In this document: piece by piece, positions 52,011 through 59,439 of the stretch
Layout of the letters: each line of letters opens with the position of its first letter
Numbering within the stretch: the stretch's first letter is position 1
Assembly (NCBI GenBank): GCA_050246915.1
Contig: JBFWVD010000008.1
Location: forward strand, 1 to 64,000
DNA: 64,000 bases
Direction of reading: 5' to 3'
Source: JBFWVD01 sp050246915
Lineage (GTDB): Bacteria; Actinomycetota; Acidimicrobiia; Acidimicrobiales; Ilumatobacteraceae
Program-made: the position numbers and the translations under genes
The notes under the pieces: model-generated
What the model was told of the DNA's origin: nothing
The model's input: only the letters and a program-made list of their open reading frames with translations
Database searches by the model: none

Positions 52011-52569
52011 CGACGCCGCACCGCAGGCATCCGATGCGTCCGATCCTGGACGCTCGCCTGTCGACCATCTGGTCGACGAGATCCTCGATCGGTTCCTCTA
52101 CGCACCCGTAGCCCTGATGGCCAGCCCCGACGACGTTCGGGTGCTGGCCGACAAGGGCCGCACGCTCATCCGCAACCAGACCACGATGGCTCGCTTCATC
52201 GGGCAGATCGCCGTCACGTCCGCCACCCGCAAGGTGAAGGCCCGTCTCGACGAGCAGCGCTCATCGAATCCGTCGGGCGCCGCTCCCGTCGACGCTGACG
52301 CGGTGACCCACGACGCGACACCATCTCCCACGCCCGCACGGTCGGACGCGACCCGAGAACCCGCCAAGGCATCCGCCACGAGCAAGGCTCCAGCGACGAG
52401 CAAGGCGGCTCGCTCACTTCCGATCGACGGCTACGACACGTTGGCCGCGTCGCAGATCGTCCCGCTGCTCAGCGGGCTCAGCTCCAAGCAGCTCGACGCC
52501 GTCGAGGCGCACGAGTTGTCCGGCCGGAACCGCAAGACGGTCCTGAACCGCATCAATCAGTTGCGCTGA
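52003..52569 (+). CDS. Hypothetical protein with conserved actinobacterial helical C-terminus
   Basis: The protein has 188 residues. The N-terminal ~80 residues are helical (DHLVDEILDRFLYAPVALM), a linker rich in Ala/Thr/Ser follows, and the end (PIDGYDTLAASQIVPLLSGLSSKQLDAVEAHELSGRNRKTVLNRI) matches a short domain seen at the C-terminus of several actinobacterial proteins, including lipid-droplet-associated ones. The GTG at 52003 overlaps the previous gene. The function of this domain is not known. Confidence 0.7.
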   Translation: MSDDAAPQASDASDPGRSPVDHLVDEILDRFLYAPVALMASPDDVRVLADKGRTLIRNQTTMARFIGQIAVTSATRKVKARLDEQRSSNPSGAAPVDADAVTHDATPSPTPARSDATREPAKASATSKAPATSKAARSLPIDGYDTLAASQIVPLLSGLSSKQLDAVEAHELSGRNRKTVLNRINQLR

Positions 52570-52583
52570 CGCCGGCGACGACG

Positions 52584-53120
52584 ATGGACCCCCTCGTGCG
52601 CATCTGTGGGATGTCCGATGCCGACGAGCTCGTCCGCCTGCGGGCCCTCGAGATCGCCGATCTGCTGGCCGAACGCGACGGTGAACCGTGGTGGCAGATC
52701 GACGGACCTCCAGAGGGGGCCGTCGACCTGCTCGCTCTCCTCTCCGCCGATACCCCCGCCGCCGACGCTCTCGTCGCCCTGGGATCGCTCGACGGTGTGC
52801 CCGTTGGGTTCGTGGCCGCATCCATTCGCCCCGATCGCTCAGGCGAGCTTCTGGCGGTCGTGTCGGACCTCTTCGTGGAGCCCGGTGCACGGGAGCTCGG
52901 TGTGGGAGAGGTGCTGATGGCCTTTGCCGTGGACTGGGCACGTTCGAGCGGGTGCGTGGGCATCGATGCCTCGGTGCTGCCGGGCAGCCGTGAGGCCAAG
53001 AACTTCTTCGAGCGCAGCGGGCTCAAGGCCCGACGCATCGTGGTCCACCGCTCGCTCATCGAGCCAGCGGCGACACCAGCCGACGAGCACGTCGCAGGCT
53101 CCGTCGGCGAGTCATCGTGA
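52584..53120 (+). CDS. GNAT-family N-acetyltransferase
   Basis: The protein has 178 residues. The acetyl-CoA site is VSDLFVEPGARELGVGEVLMAFAVDWARSSG and the C-terminal part is EAKNFFERSGLKARRIVVHRSL. The glycine loop (RELGVGE) is a variant of the R-x-x-G-x-G motif. Acceptor unknown. It follows the previous gene by 14 nt and precedes the NUDIX gene by 24 nt. Confidence 0.85.
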   Translation: MDPLVRICGMSDADELVRLRALEIADLLAERDGEPWWQIDGPPEGAVDLLALLSADTPAADALVALGSLDGVPVGFVAASIRPDRSGELLAVVSDLFVEPGARELGVGEVLMAFAVDWARSSGCVGIDASVLPGSREAKNFFERSGLKARRIVVHRSLIEPAATPADEHVAGSVGESS

Positions 53121-53144
53121 GCGCGGCATCGTGAGCGTGGCATC

Positions 53145-53561
53145 GTGAGCGGCCGGCCCGAGCTGAGCGTGGGGGCTGTGGTCGTCGATGGGCAGAACCG
53201 ACTGCTCCTCATCCGTCGAGGCAACCCGCCGGGAGCGGGACTGTGGTCTCTCCCGGGTGGACGGGTGGAGTTCGGCGAGACGATGGCCGAAGCGATCGTG
53301 CGCGAGCTCTACGAGGAAACCGGTCTCGAGGGTGTCTGCGGTGAGATGCTCGGCTGGGTCGAGCGCATCGACGACGTACACCACTTCGTGATCGCCGATT
53401 TCCGGGTGCATCTGCTCGACGACGACGAGCCTCTGGCCGCGGGTGACGACGCCGCCAACGCCGAATGGGTGCCGGTCAACGATGTGGCGGAGCGCAGCGA
53501 TCTGGTGGATGGCCTGGCGGAGTTCCTCCATCAGGTCGGCATCATCCCGACCCTCATCTGA
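53145..53561 (+). CDS. NUDIX hydrolase
   Basis: The protein has 138 residues. The Nudix box is complete: GGRVEFGETMAEAIVRELYEETGL (G-x5-E-x7-REUxEExGU). Flanking features are VGAVVVDGQNRLLLIRRG and LWSLPGGRVEFGE. It hydrolyses a nucleoside diphosphate linked to another group; the substrate is not predictable. GTG at 53145 is the start. The preceding bases hold two and a half copies of a 14-bp repeat (ATCGTGAGCG...), which leave extra GTG candidates out of frame. Confidence 0.92.
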   Translation: MSGRPELSVGAVVVDGQNRLLLIRRGNPPGAGLWSLPGGRVEFGETMAEAIVRELYEETGLEGVCGEMLGWVERIDDVHHFVIADFRVHLLDDDEPLAAGDDAANAEWVPVNDVAERSDLVDGLAEFLHQVGIIPTLI

Positions 53562-53579
53562 GGGCCGGGACAGCCACGA

Positions 53580-55055
53580 TCACTCGGCGGCGGGGGCCTC
53601 GGGAGCGTCCGCAGCTGGTGCCTCAGCAGCTGGTGCCTCAGCAGCTGGTGCCTCAGCAGCTGGTGCCTCAGCGGCGGGCGCTTCAGCAGCTGGAGCTTCA
53701 GCGGCCGGCGCTTCAGGGGCCGGCGCAGGCTCGGAAGCCGGCACGGCAGCAACCGGTGCATCCGGACGCGGCGGCGGAGCCGGCACGGGCTTCGGGGCCC
53801 CGGGGGCACGTGGCGGGCGAGGTCCGCGCGGTGCGCGGGCACCGGCGGTGGGTTCGACACCGAACAGCGCAGCAATGTTGGGCAGTGCCACGGAGTTGCG
53901 GGTGACCGCCGCCTTGAGATCGTCGGTCATCGATGCGGGCACCGACACCGGGGTCACCGCGGTTCGCACCGGCGACGTGGCCAAGGCGTCGAGGGCCGCA
54001 GCCCATCGCTCGGCGGGCGCTTCGGCGGTGAGCGTCGACGAGACCGCCGAGGCAAGCCGTGATGCGAGATCGCCGGGGAAGGGCACACCGGCCTTGGGGG
54101 GACGCGACGAGAGGCGCAGTGCGCGAACGCTGCGACCTTCGTTGAGCTCGGTGACGATCTCGGCCAGCCACTCGGCCTGCTCGCGATCTTGGCGGCTGGT
54201 GAGCGCAGCGCGGAGCTGATCGGCCAGCGCTCGGGTCTCCTCGTCACGGGCGGCGTCACTCGATGCCGCCACGACCGATCGAAGGTCGCGCAGATCGATC
54301 TCCTCCGCACCGGCCAGAGCAGCCTCGGCCCGGTCGCGCCATTCAGCGGTGCGGAGCCGACCCTGGAGATCGCCAGCCAGATCGAGCAGTGGCCCGGGCT
54401 TGATCGTCGGCTTGCCCTCGGCGGCCAGCGCGGTGTTCTGCTCTTCGAGCGCTTGACGGACCGCTTGCATGCCACCTTGGAGGAGGCGCTCGGCGATCGG
54501 ACGATGCTCCATGGGCAACTCGTCGATGACAGCAGCCACGTGCACCCGGCCCGGCTTCAGCCGGCGAGGCTTCGGCTTGGTCGGCAACGGCGCGCGGGGC
54601 GGGCGGGCCGGACGCTCAGGGCGGTCCGGGCGCGGACCGCGGTTGGGACGCTCACCGCCGGCGCCTTCGGGACGCGGACCACGCGGACCGCGGTCACCAC
54701 CGGGCCGGCCGTCGTCACGTCGAGGGCGACGCTCCCCGTCATCACGACGGGGTCGACGATCGCCGGGACCCTTGGGCGCCAACGTGGTGAGGACGGGCTC
54801 GAACTCCTTGCCCGAACCGAGCACCACGATGCGCTCCGGTTCCTTGCGAGCACCCTTGGGAGGAAGGACCGAAAGCACCGTGATGCCATCGACATCGAAG
54901 TCCGCCTCAGCCCTGACCACATCGCCGACGCAAGCGCCCGCGTGCAGCACGGACGCGTCGACCACCCCCTTGGGTTCCTTGGCTCCGGCGGCTCGCCAGG
55001 TCCAGGTCCCATCAGGGCGCGCGCTGGTCAGTTCGATCTCGATGCGGCGAGACAT
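53580..55055 (-). CDS. Basic/RG-rich protein with OB-like N-terminus and AP-repeat tail (491 aa)
   Basis: I do not recognise the family. Residues ~1-80 look like a small beta-barrel of the OB/TRAM kind (MSRRIEIELTSARPDGTWTW, GDVVRAEADFDVDGITVLSV). Residues ~95-155 are Arg/Gly/Asp/Pro-rich (RRPRRDDGERRPRRDDG), residues ~165-370 are helical, and the end is an Ala/Pro/Glu repeat (APAAE). Nucleic-acid binding is a guess from the basic low-complexity region. It lies downstream of the two pseudokinases on the same strand (106 nt gap). Confidence 0.6.
   Translation of the reverse strand: MSRRIEIELTSARPDGTWTWRAAGAKEPKGVVDASVLHAGACVGDVVRAEADFDVDGITVLSVLPPKGARKEPERIVVLGSGKEFEPVLTTLAPKGPGDRRPRRDDGERRPRRDDGRPGGDRGPRGPRPEGAGGERPNRGPRPDRPERPARPPRAPLPTKPKPRRLKPGRVHVAAVIDELPMEHRPIAERLLQGGMQAVRQALEEQNTALAAEGKPTIKPGPLLDLAGDLQGRLRTAEWRDRAEAALAGAEEIDLRDLRSVVAASSDAARDEETRALADQLRAALTSRQDREQAEWLAEIVTELNEGRSVRALRLSSRPPKAGVPFPGDLASRLASAVSSTLTAEAPAERWAAALDALATSPVRTAVTPVSVPASMTDDLKAAVTRNSVALPNIAALFGVEPTAGARAPRGPRPPRAPGAPKPVPAPPPRPDAPVAAVPASEPAPAPEAPAAEAPAAEAPAAEAPAAEAPAAEAPAAEAPAADAPEAPAAE
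53611..53715 (-). repeat. 15-bp tandem repeat coding for the APAAE tail
   Basis: Seven consecutive 15-bp units: four identical (GCAGCTGGTGCCTCA on the plus strand, 53611-53670) and three diverged (53671-53715). They encode repeating Ala-Pro-Ala-Ala-Glu in the basic/RG-rich protein. Confidence 0.9.
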
Positions 55056-55161
55056 AGGCCGCCAAGCTAACGCGTCGGGCCTTCACACGACGAGTGTGAC
55101 CCGTAGGTCGTGACGTCGATGACCAGCGACGTGCCTCGTCCAGGTCCCGTCTGACTCGGGA

Positions 55162-56259
55162 TCAGTTGCCGCCACCCTCGGTGTCGGGCGGGAGCGTCGT
55201 GGCCGGCGGATCGGTGGTCGGCGGGTCGGTGGCAGGCGGCGCCGTCGGCGGGGTTGTCGTTGGCGCGGCGCGGCTCGTTGTCGTGACGCGAGTCGTGGCC
55301 GTGGGTCTCGTCGTCGCAGTGGGCCTGGTGGTGGCAACCGTCGTCGCCACCGTGGTCGACGCAACCGTGGTTGACGCGGTGGTTGAGGCGGTGGTCGACG
55401 GGGGAGAGGTGGTGGCGACCGTCGTTGGTGCAATCGAAGTTGACACAGACGTGTTGGTGGCCAGGGTCGATGGCGGGGAGGTGACGGCGGTGCTGGGCGA
55501 GACGGAGACCGGCACCTCGACCCCGACGCTTCCGCCGCCGCGAGTGACGAGCACAACGGCGAACGCCGCAGCGATGAAGAACAGCAGGGCCACCATTCCC
55601 CACATCCACTTCGGGTACACGGTGGGGGCCGACTTGGGCAGCGCAACCACGGCATCGAAGGCCTCACCGAGCACGGCAGCGCTGGGCCGGAGGTCAGGGG
55701 CGTCGTCCATACCTTGCAGCAGCGGCATGGCCCACGGGCCCATCAACGCCGTGAGAGCTGCTCGGCTGGTGACGGGTCGCCCGGTGCCGGCATAGGAGAT
55801 GACCGCGGCTGCGGAATACACGTCGCCCGCCGCTGATCCGGCGCCTTCGGGTGGGGCGAAACCAGTTGACTGACGATCCAGGCCGTCGGCGATGGGGGGA
55901 AGCACGACCCAGTTGCCGATGGTGTCGCGCACGACCGCTTGCGGGCAGATGGCGCCGTGATGGCGACCAGCAGCGTGCAGGCGTGACAGGTAGCCGAACA
56001 CCGCAGCACCAAGTGCTCGCAGTTGATGGGCACCCAACTCCTCGCCGCGACCGAGCACGTCATCGAGGGACTCGGTGACGTCGAAGATCAGCAGCAGCTG
56101 GCCGTCGCCAAGAGGAACCTCGCGGCGCACACCGGCGCCGAACTCACCGAGATCGGACCAGCTGGTGGCCTGACGAGGTCGGGTGGTGGCGACGATCGAG
56201 CGGGACGTGGCCGCGAGACCCACGACATCGGCGGACGACGGGCCGCCCGATTCCCTCAT
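55162..56259 (-). CDS. Membrane-anchored pseudokinase with Thr/Pro-rich exterior (365 aa)
   Basis: The cytoplasmic part (~1-215) is a degenerate Ser/Thr protein kinase: LHAAGRHHGAICPQAVV stands where LHxxGIIHRDLKPxN should be, so the catalytic Asp and Lys are lost, and no DFG motif is seen. FAPPEGAGSAAGDVYSAAAVI keeps the APE-like turn and helix F. One membrane segment (WMWGMVALLFFIAAAFAVVLV) follows, then a Thr/Pro/Ser-rich tail. The ATG at 56259 has AAGGGGA before it. It follows a related gene (56350-57738) by 90 nt. It may be a scaffold or regulator. Confidence 0.78.
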   Translation of the reverse strand: MRESGGPSSADVVGLAATSRSIVATTRPRQATSWSDLGEFGAGVRREVPLGDGQLLLIFDVTESLDDVLGRGEELGAHQLRALGAAVFGYLSRLHAAGRHHGAICPQAVVRDTIGNWVVLPPIADGLDRQSTGFAPPEGAGSAAGDVYSAAAVISYAGTGRPVTSRAALTALMGPWAMPLLQGMDDAPDLRPSAAVLGEAFDAVVALPKSAPTVYPKWMWGMVALLFFIAAAFAVVLVTRGGGSVGVEVPVSVSPSTAVTSPPSTLATNTSVSTSIAPTTVATTSPPSTTASTTASTTVASTTVATTVATTRPTATTRPTATTRVTTTSRAAPTTTPPTAPPATDPPTTDPPATTLPPDTEGGGN

Positions 56260-56349
56260 CACTGTTCCCCTTCGAGCGGGCACCGGAAACCGACGCTGAC
56301 GCGTCGGGGACGAACGAGGGCACAACCCGCCCAACGCCCGAAGGGCTGC

Positions 56350-57738
56350 TCAGTCCCGGCCTCGCTCGACATCTGGAGGGAGGGTACTTGCCGTGGTGGC
56401 GCCAGGGGAACTGGTTGGGGGGGAAGTCCTCGTCGAAGGCGTGGTGGCCCTCGTGGTCGTCGCGCTGGTTGTCGTGGTGCGGCGAGTGGTGGGCGCGGCG
56501 GTCGTCTCCGGCGGCGTCACCGCCGTCGTCGCGACCGGGGTGGTCGCGACCGGAACGGTCAAAGGAGGCACCGTCGAAACGGGGGGCTCCGTCACCGCCG
56601 TCGTCGGAGCGGTCGCCGATGTCGTGATCGGTGGAACCGTCGTGACGGCAGGGGCGACGGCGGAGCCTGGAACCGTTGCCACGGACGATGCCGCGCTGGG
56701 AACCGAGACAGTCGTCGAGGGGGATTGGTCGTCGGTTGTCGCGGCATAGATGGCCACAGCGGCGACGCCGGTGGCAGCGAGGGCAGCCACGCTGCCAAGC
56801 GTTGCCAGCCGCTGCCCTCGACGACGGGGAACCTTGTTGAGCTGGAGCCCGTCGACCACGGCCTGCGGTCCGCCCACCGCACTCGTCGAGGTCGCCGTGC
56901 CGGCGGCGGCCAGGGGTTCGCCGGTCATCGCGGACGTACCACCGGGCACCTCGACGACGGCGACCTTGGCCCCAGCCATGAGGGCGTCGGCGACCGAGCG
57001 CAGGCCAGCGACGAACATGCGCAGATCGGTGGGGCGGTGCGCCGGGTCGGGGTCGAGTGCCGGCCCGACGAGCGGCGCCCAGCGCTTGGGCATGGCACGG
57101 GGGTCGAGCATGCCGGTCGCGGCGTACACCGCAATGAGGCCGATGGCGAACACGTCCCCGGCCGCTGAGGGCCGACCCTCGGGCGGGACGATGCCCGGAG
57201 GCGTCGGACGGATGCCGAGGCCGGCCTCGAGCTCACCGAGAGCACCATGAGCCGCCAGGCGAGGATGCCCATCGTCGCCGAGCATCACCGTTCCGGGACC
57301 GACGTGCCCGTGGACGAAACCGGCGCCGTGGCAGTGCATGACGGCTTCGCCGACCTCTGCTGCCATCAACAGGGCTTCGGCTTCCGTGCCGGGACCCGAT
57401 CGGACGATGACCCGCTCCAGCGAGCCGAGCGGATGGTGATCGGTCACCACGGCAAGTCCGCTCGAACCGAGCTGGTGACAGCCGTGCAAGCGGGACGAGA
57501 AGCGGTGCTCGGTCGCCGGCCGCAATCGCTCGAGCGCGGCGATCACCGGATCGAACGGGATGCGGCCGCCCTCGATGAGCAGCACCCGAACCGGGTCGTC
57601 GTCCATCCAACCCAGCCAGAGCCGAGGCGTCGCCGGGTCCGACGCCAAACCGATAACGCCTGGGACCGCTGGCGGCCCTGGCGGGGGCGGCGCGCTGGCT
57701 CGCATGCGGGAGCGATCGGAAGCGGCGGAAACGACCAT
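56350..57738 (-). CDS. Membrane-anchored pseudokinase with Thr/Pro-rich exterior (462 aa)
   Basis: The cytoplasmic part is a degenerate kinase: LGSLERVIVRSGPGTEAEALLMAAEVGEAV corresponds to the C-lobe entry, HCHGAGFVHGHVGPGTVML replaces the catalytic loop (no Asp, no Lys), PRLAAHGALG replaces DFG, and VPPEGRPSAAGDVFAIGLIAVYAATG keeps the APE and helix F. A membrane segment (LATLGSVAALAATGVAAVAIYAA) precedes a long Thr/Pro-rich exterior. Several starts are possible (TTG 57780, ATG 57738, ATG 57705). It is a paralogue of the downstream gene. Confidence 0.75.
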   Translation of the reverse strand: MVVSAASDRSRMRASAPPPPGPPAVPGVIGLASDPATPRLWLGWMDDDPVRVLLIEGGRIPFDPVIAALERLRPATEHRFSSRLHGCHQLGSSGLAVVTDHHPLGSLERVIVRSGPGTEAEALLMAAEVGEAVMHCHGAGFVHGHVGPGTVMLGDDGHPRLAAHGALGELEAGLGIRPTPPGIVPPEGRPSAAGDVFAIGLIAVYAATGMLDPRAMPKRWAPLVGPALDPDPAHRPTDLRMFVAGLRSVADALMAGAKVAVVEVPGGTSAMTGEPLAAAGTATSTSAVGGPQAVVDGLQLNKVPRRRGQRLATLGSVAALAATGVAAVAIYAATTDDQSPSTTVSVPSAASSVATVPGSAVAPAVTTVPPITTSATAPTTAVTEPPVSTVPPLTVPVATTPVATTAVTPPETTAAPTTRRTTTTSATTTRATTPSTRTSPPTSSPGATTASTLPPDVERGRD

Positions 57739-58412
57739 CGGCGCAGATTCGATCACACATCGGCGCGCATTTGGTGCCAAGGCGACGGCTGTTCACATGC
57801 GGTCGTTGACGTACTGAGCCGATCTGGTCGAAACGAACATTTGTTCGGTGGGCTGTTTGGAAAATGACAAGCCGAAACAACAGCCGAAACAAATAAGCAG
57901 GCGATGCGAAATCCAGGGATGACCAGCAGCACAGCCAGGAGAGGGCCCGCCTCGAGCTGTAGCGCTCCAGACCAAGCGCTCAACAGCGAACCCAAGGAGC
58001 CGCCGATCCCGACAACCTGACCTGGGGAGACTTTCCCCAGGTTTGGGCATCACGCCGATAATCCTCGTTATGTCAACTCAGGCCAAGTAGATCTGGGTGC
58101 CCGCAAGGGCAGAGAAGGACGGAGCTGTCAGTAGGCATTGCCGCGGCGGCCTACAGCGCAGGCCGCGATGTTGCGCCCTACCCCAAATAGGTGATCGACG
58201 CTCACGACGATGCCGTCTCCACCACCATCGCGGCGAACGGCGATCAATGCCCTCACGCCATGACAACGTCGTCGACGATTAATCGCCCGGCTGGCCGTCG
58301 ATGGCTCCCAGCCCTCCCCCACGGCTGCTCAGAACCCTGGGGGAGTGCCTGCGATGTGGGGCCGACAACGAGGGGAACGCTCTCCCCCATCGCCGAGCGA
58401 AATCGGGGGCTC
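57739..58412. other. Long non-coding gap with three small hairpins and direct repeats
   Basis: This 674-nt stretch has no convincing gene on either strand and is more AT-rich near 57840-57920 than its surroundings. It holds two GCCGAAACAA repeats near 57871 and 57883. Hairpins are CCTGGGGA-GACTT-TCCCCAGG (58021-58041) and CTCCCCCA/TGGGGGAG (58314-58345). It includes promoters for the pseudokinase genes and possibly the 3' end of the lipoprotein transcript. It could be a remnant of lost genes. Confidence 0.55.
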
Positions 58413-58988
58413 TCAGCTCGCAGAGGTCGCCATGAGCACGAGCGAGCCGCTGCCGTCGCCGTCCTCGGATGTGAAGGCGTTGATCTCCCACGCTCCCTTG
58501 GAGCCCGCAACCCGACCGCTGAACTTGCCGTCGGTGGTACCGGTGTATTCGTCCGAGATGTCGAATCCGTCGGCCTTCAGCGCCTCGGTGTACTTGGCGA
58601 AGTCCTTCTCCGGGCTCTTGGTGACGAAGGTGAGCATGAAGTTGGTGTCGCCATTCGACTTGGTCGTCATCTGGCTCTGGAGCTCGAGATCGGGCACCGG
58701 GACCTCGCTCGGGAAGTCCTTGGGCATCTCGGCGCTGGCGCCGGCCTGAAAGCTCCCGCTGTCGGAGGTGATGTTGATGCTGTCCTTGCCGTCCCCGCTG
58801 ACGGTCATCTCGCCGTCTTCGGTCTTGATCTTCACCTCGCCGTTGTTCACGTCGACGTCGACGTTGCTGCCGCCGTTCTCCTTGATGGCCTGCTCGATCG
58901 CCTTCTCACTGAGCTTCTCGCTCCCGCCGCCACATGCGGTGAGCGTGGCGGCTGCGGTGAGGGTCAGGGCTAGTGCACGTCGCTTCAT
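58413..58988 (-). CDS. Lipoprotein of unknown function (191 aa)
   Basis: The signal peptide MKRRALALTLTAAATLTAC ends in the lipobox LTAC. The mature part is acidic and beta-rich (NVDVDVNNGEVKIKTEDGEMTVSGDG), with a helical N-terminal EKLSEKAIEQAIKENGG and a C-terminal domain (FMLTFVTKSPEKDFAKYTEALKADGFDISDEYTG). GGAAGGA precedes the ATG at 58988. I do not recognise a family. It is divergent from gcvP, with a hairpin-rich gap between. Confidence 0.75.
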   Translation of the reverse strand: MKRRALALTLTAAATLTACGGGSEKLSEKAIEQAIKENGGSNVDVDVNNGEVKIKTEDGEMTVSGDGKDSINITSDSGSFQAGASAEMPKDFPSEVPVPDLELQSQMTTKSNGDTNFMLTFVTKSPEKDFAKYTEALKADGFDISDEYTGTTDGKFSGRVAGSKGAWEINAFTSEDGDGSGSLVLMATSAS

Positions 58989-59093
58989 GTCGGTTCCTTC
59001 CGTCCCAGTCGGGGCAAGGTGTCCATCGGCACTTGCTGTGTCCATCCTGAGCCTCGGTCGGCCCTCCCGCTACCGGTCTTCTGGCCGAACTTG

Positions 59094-59152
59094 GGAGTGA
59101 GATTTCGGTTTTTCCGCAATCTCACTCCACTGTGGCGTAGGTGCCACAGTGG
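59094..59152. promoter_or_regulatory. Two adjacent perfect hairpins/palindromes between divergent genes
   Basis: The first hairpin is GGAGTGAGATT (59094-59104) with AATCTCACTCC (59118-59128), plus CGG/CCG inside; the second is CCACTGTGGC (59127-59136) with GCCACAGTGG (59143-59152). Both stems are exact and share two bases. They lie 106 nt upstream of the lipoprotein start and 49 nt upstream of the riboswitch. With divergent genes on both sides, an operator function is as likely as termination. Confidence 0.65.
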
Positions 59153-59200
59153 CGCCCTCGCGTGCGGTGATGGCCTAGGCTCTGTCGTGCCGCTGATCCC

Positions 59201-59400
59201 CTGCGGGAGAGTTCCGGGCCAGTTGCCGGAACGCCGAAGGAGCAACCTCCCCGGAATCTCTCAGGCCCAAAGGACCGCAGGGAGAAGGCAACGCTGGAGA
59301 GCAGCCGCACGGCTTCGGTCGTGGGACTCACCGACGGGGTAACCGAAGTCGTGGGCACGTCCCACCTCAGCGGCCAGTCTCTCAGGTACCCGGGACAGCG
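59201..59400 (+). promoter_or_regulatory. Tandem glycine riboswitch
   Basis: Two gcvT-type aptamers are visible. The first (59201-59280) has GGAGAG near the start, GCCGAAGGAGC and TCTCTCAGGCCCAAAGGACCGCAG at the end region. The second (about 59292-59400) has GGAGAG, CACCGACGGGGTAACC and TCTCTCAGGTACCCGGGACAG. The short linker between them is the classical tandem arrangement. It ends 40 nt before gcvP and should raise gcvP expression when glycine is plentiful. No clear expression-platform terminator was identified; control might be at translation initiation. Confidence 0.93.
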
Positions 59401-59439
59401 TGGGGAGCCAAGCTCGAGCGATCACGCGCGGAGGTTCCC

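Noticed and set aside
53114..53152. 14-bp direct repeat before the NUDIX gene
   Set aside because: Only two full copies and a partial one, explained by a local duplication; no structure.
57793..58053. Small minus-strand frame in the long gap
   Set aside because: No ribosome site, odd composition and no recognisable motif.
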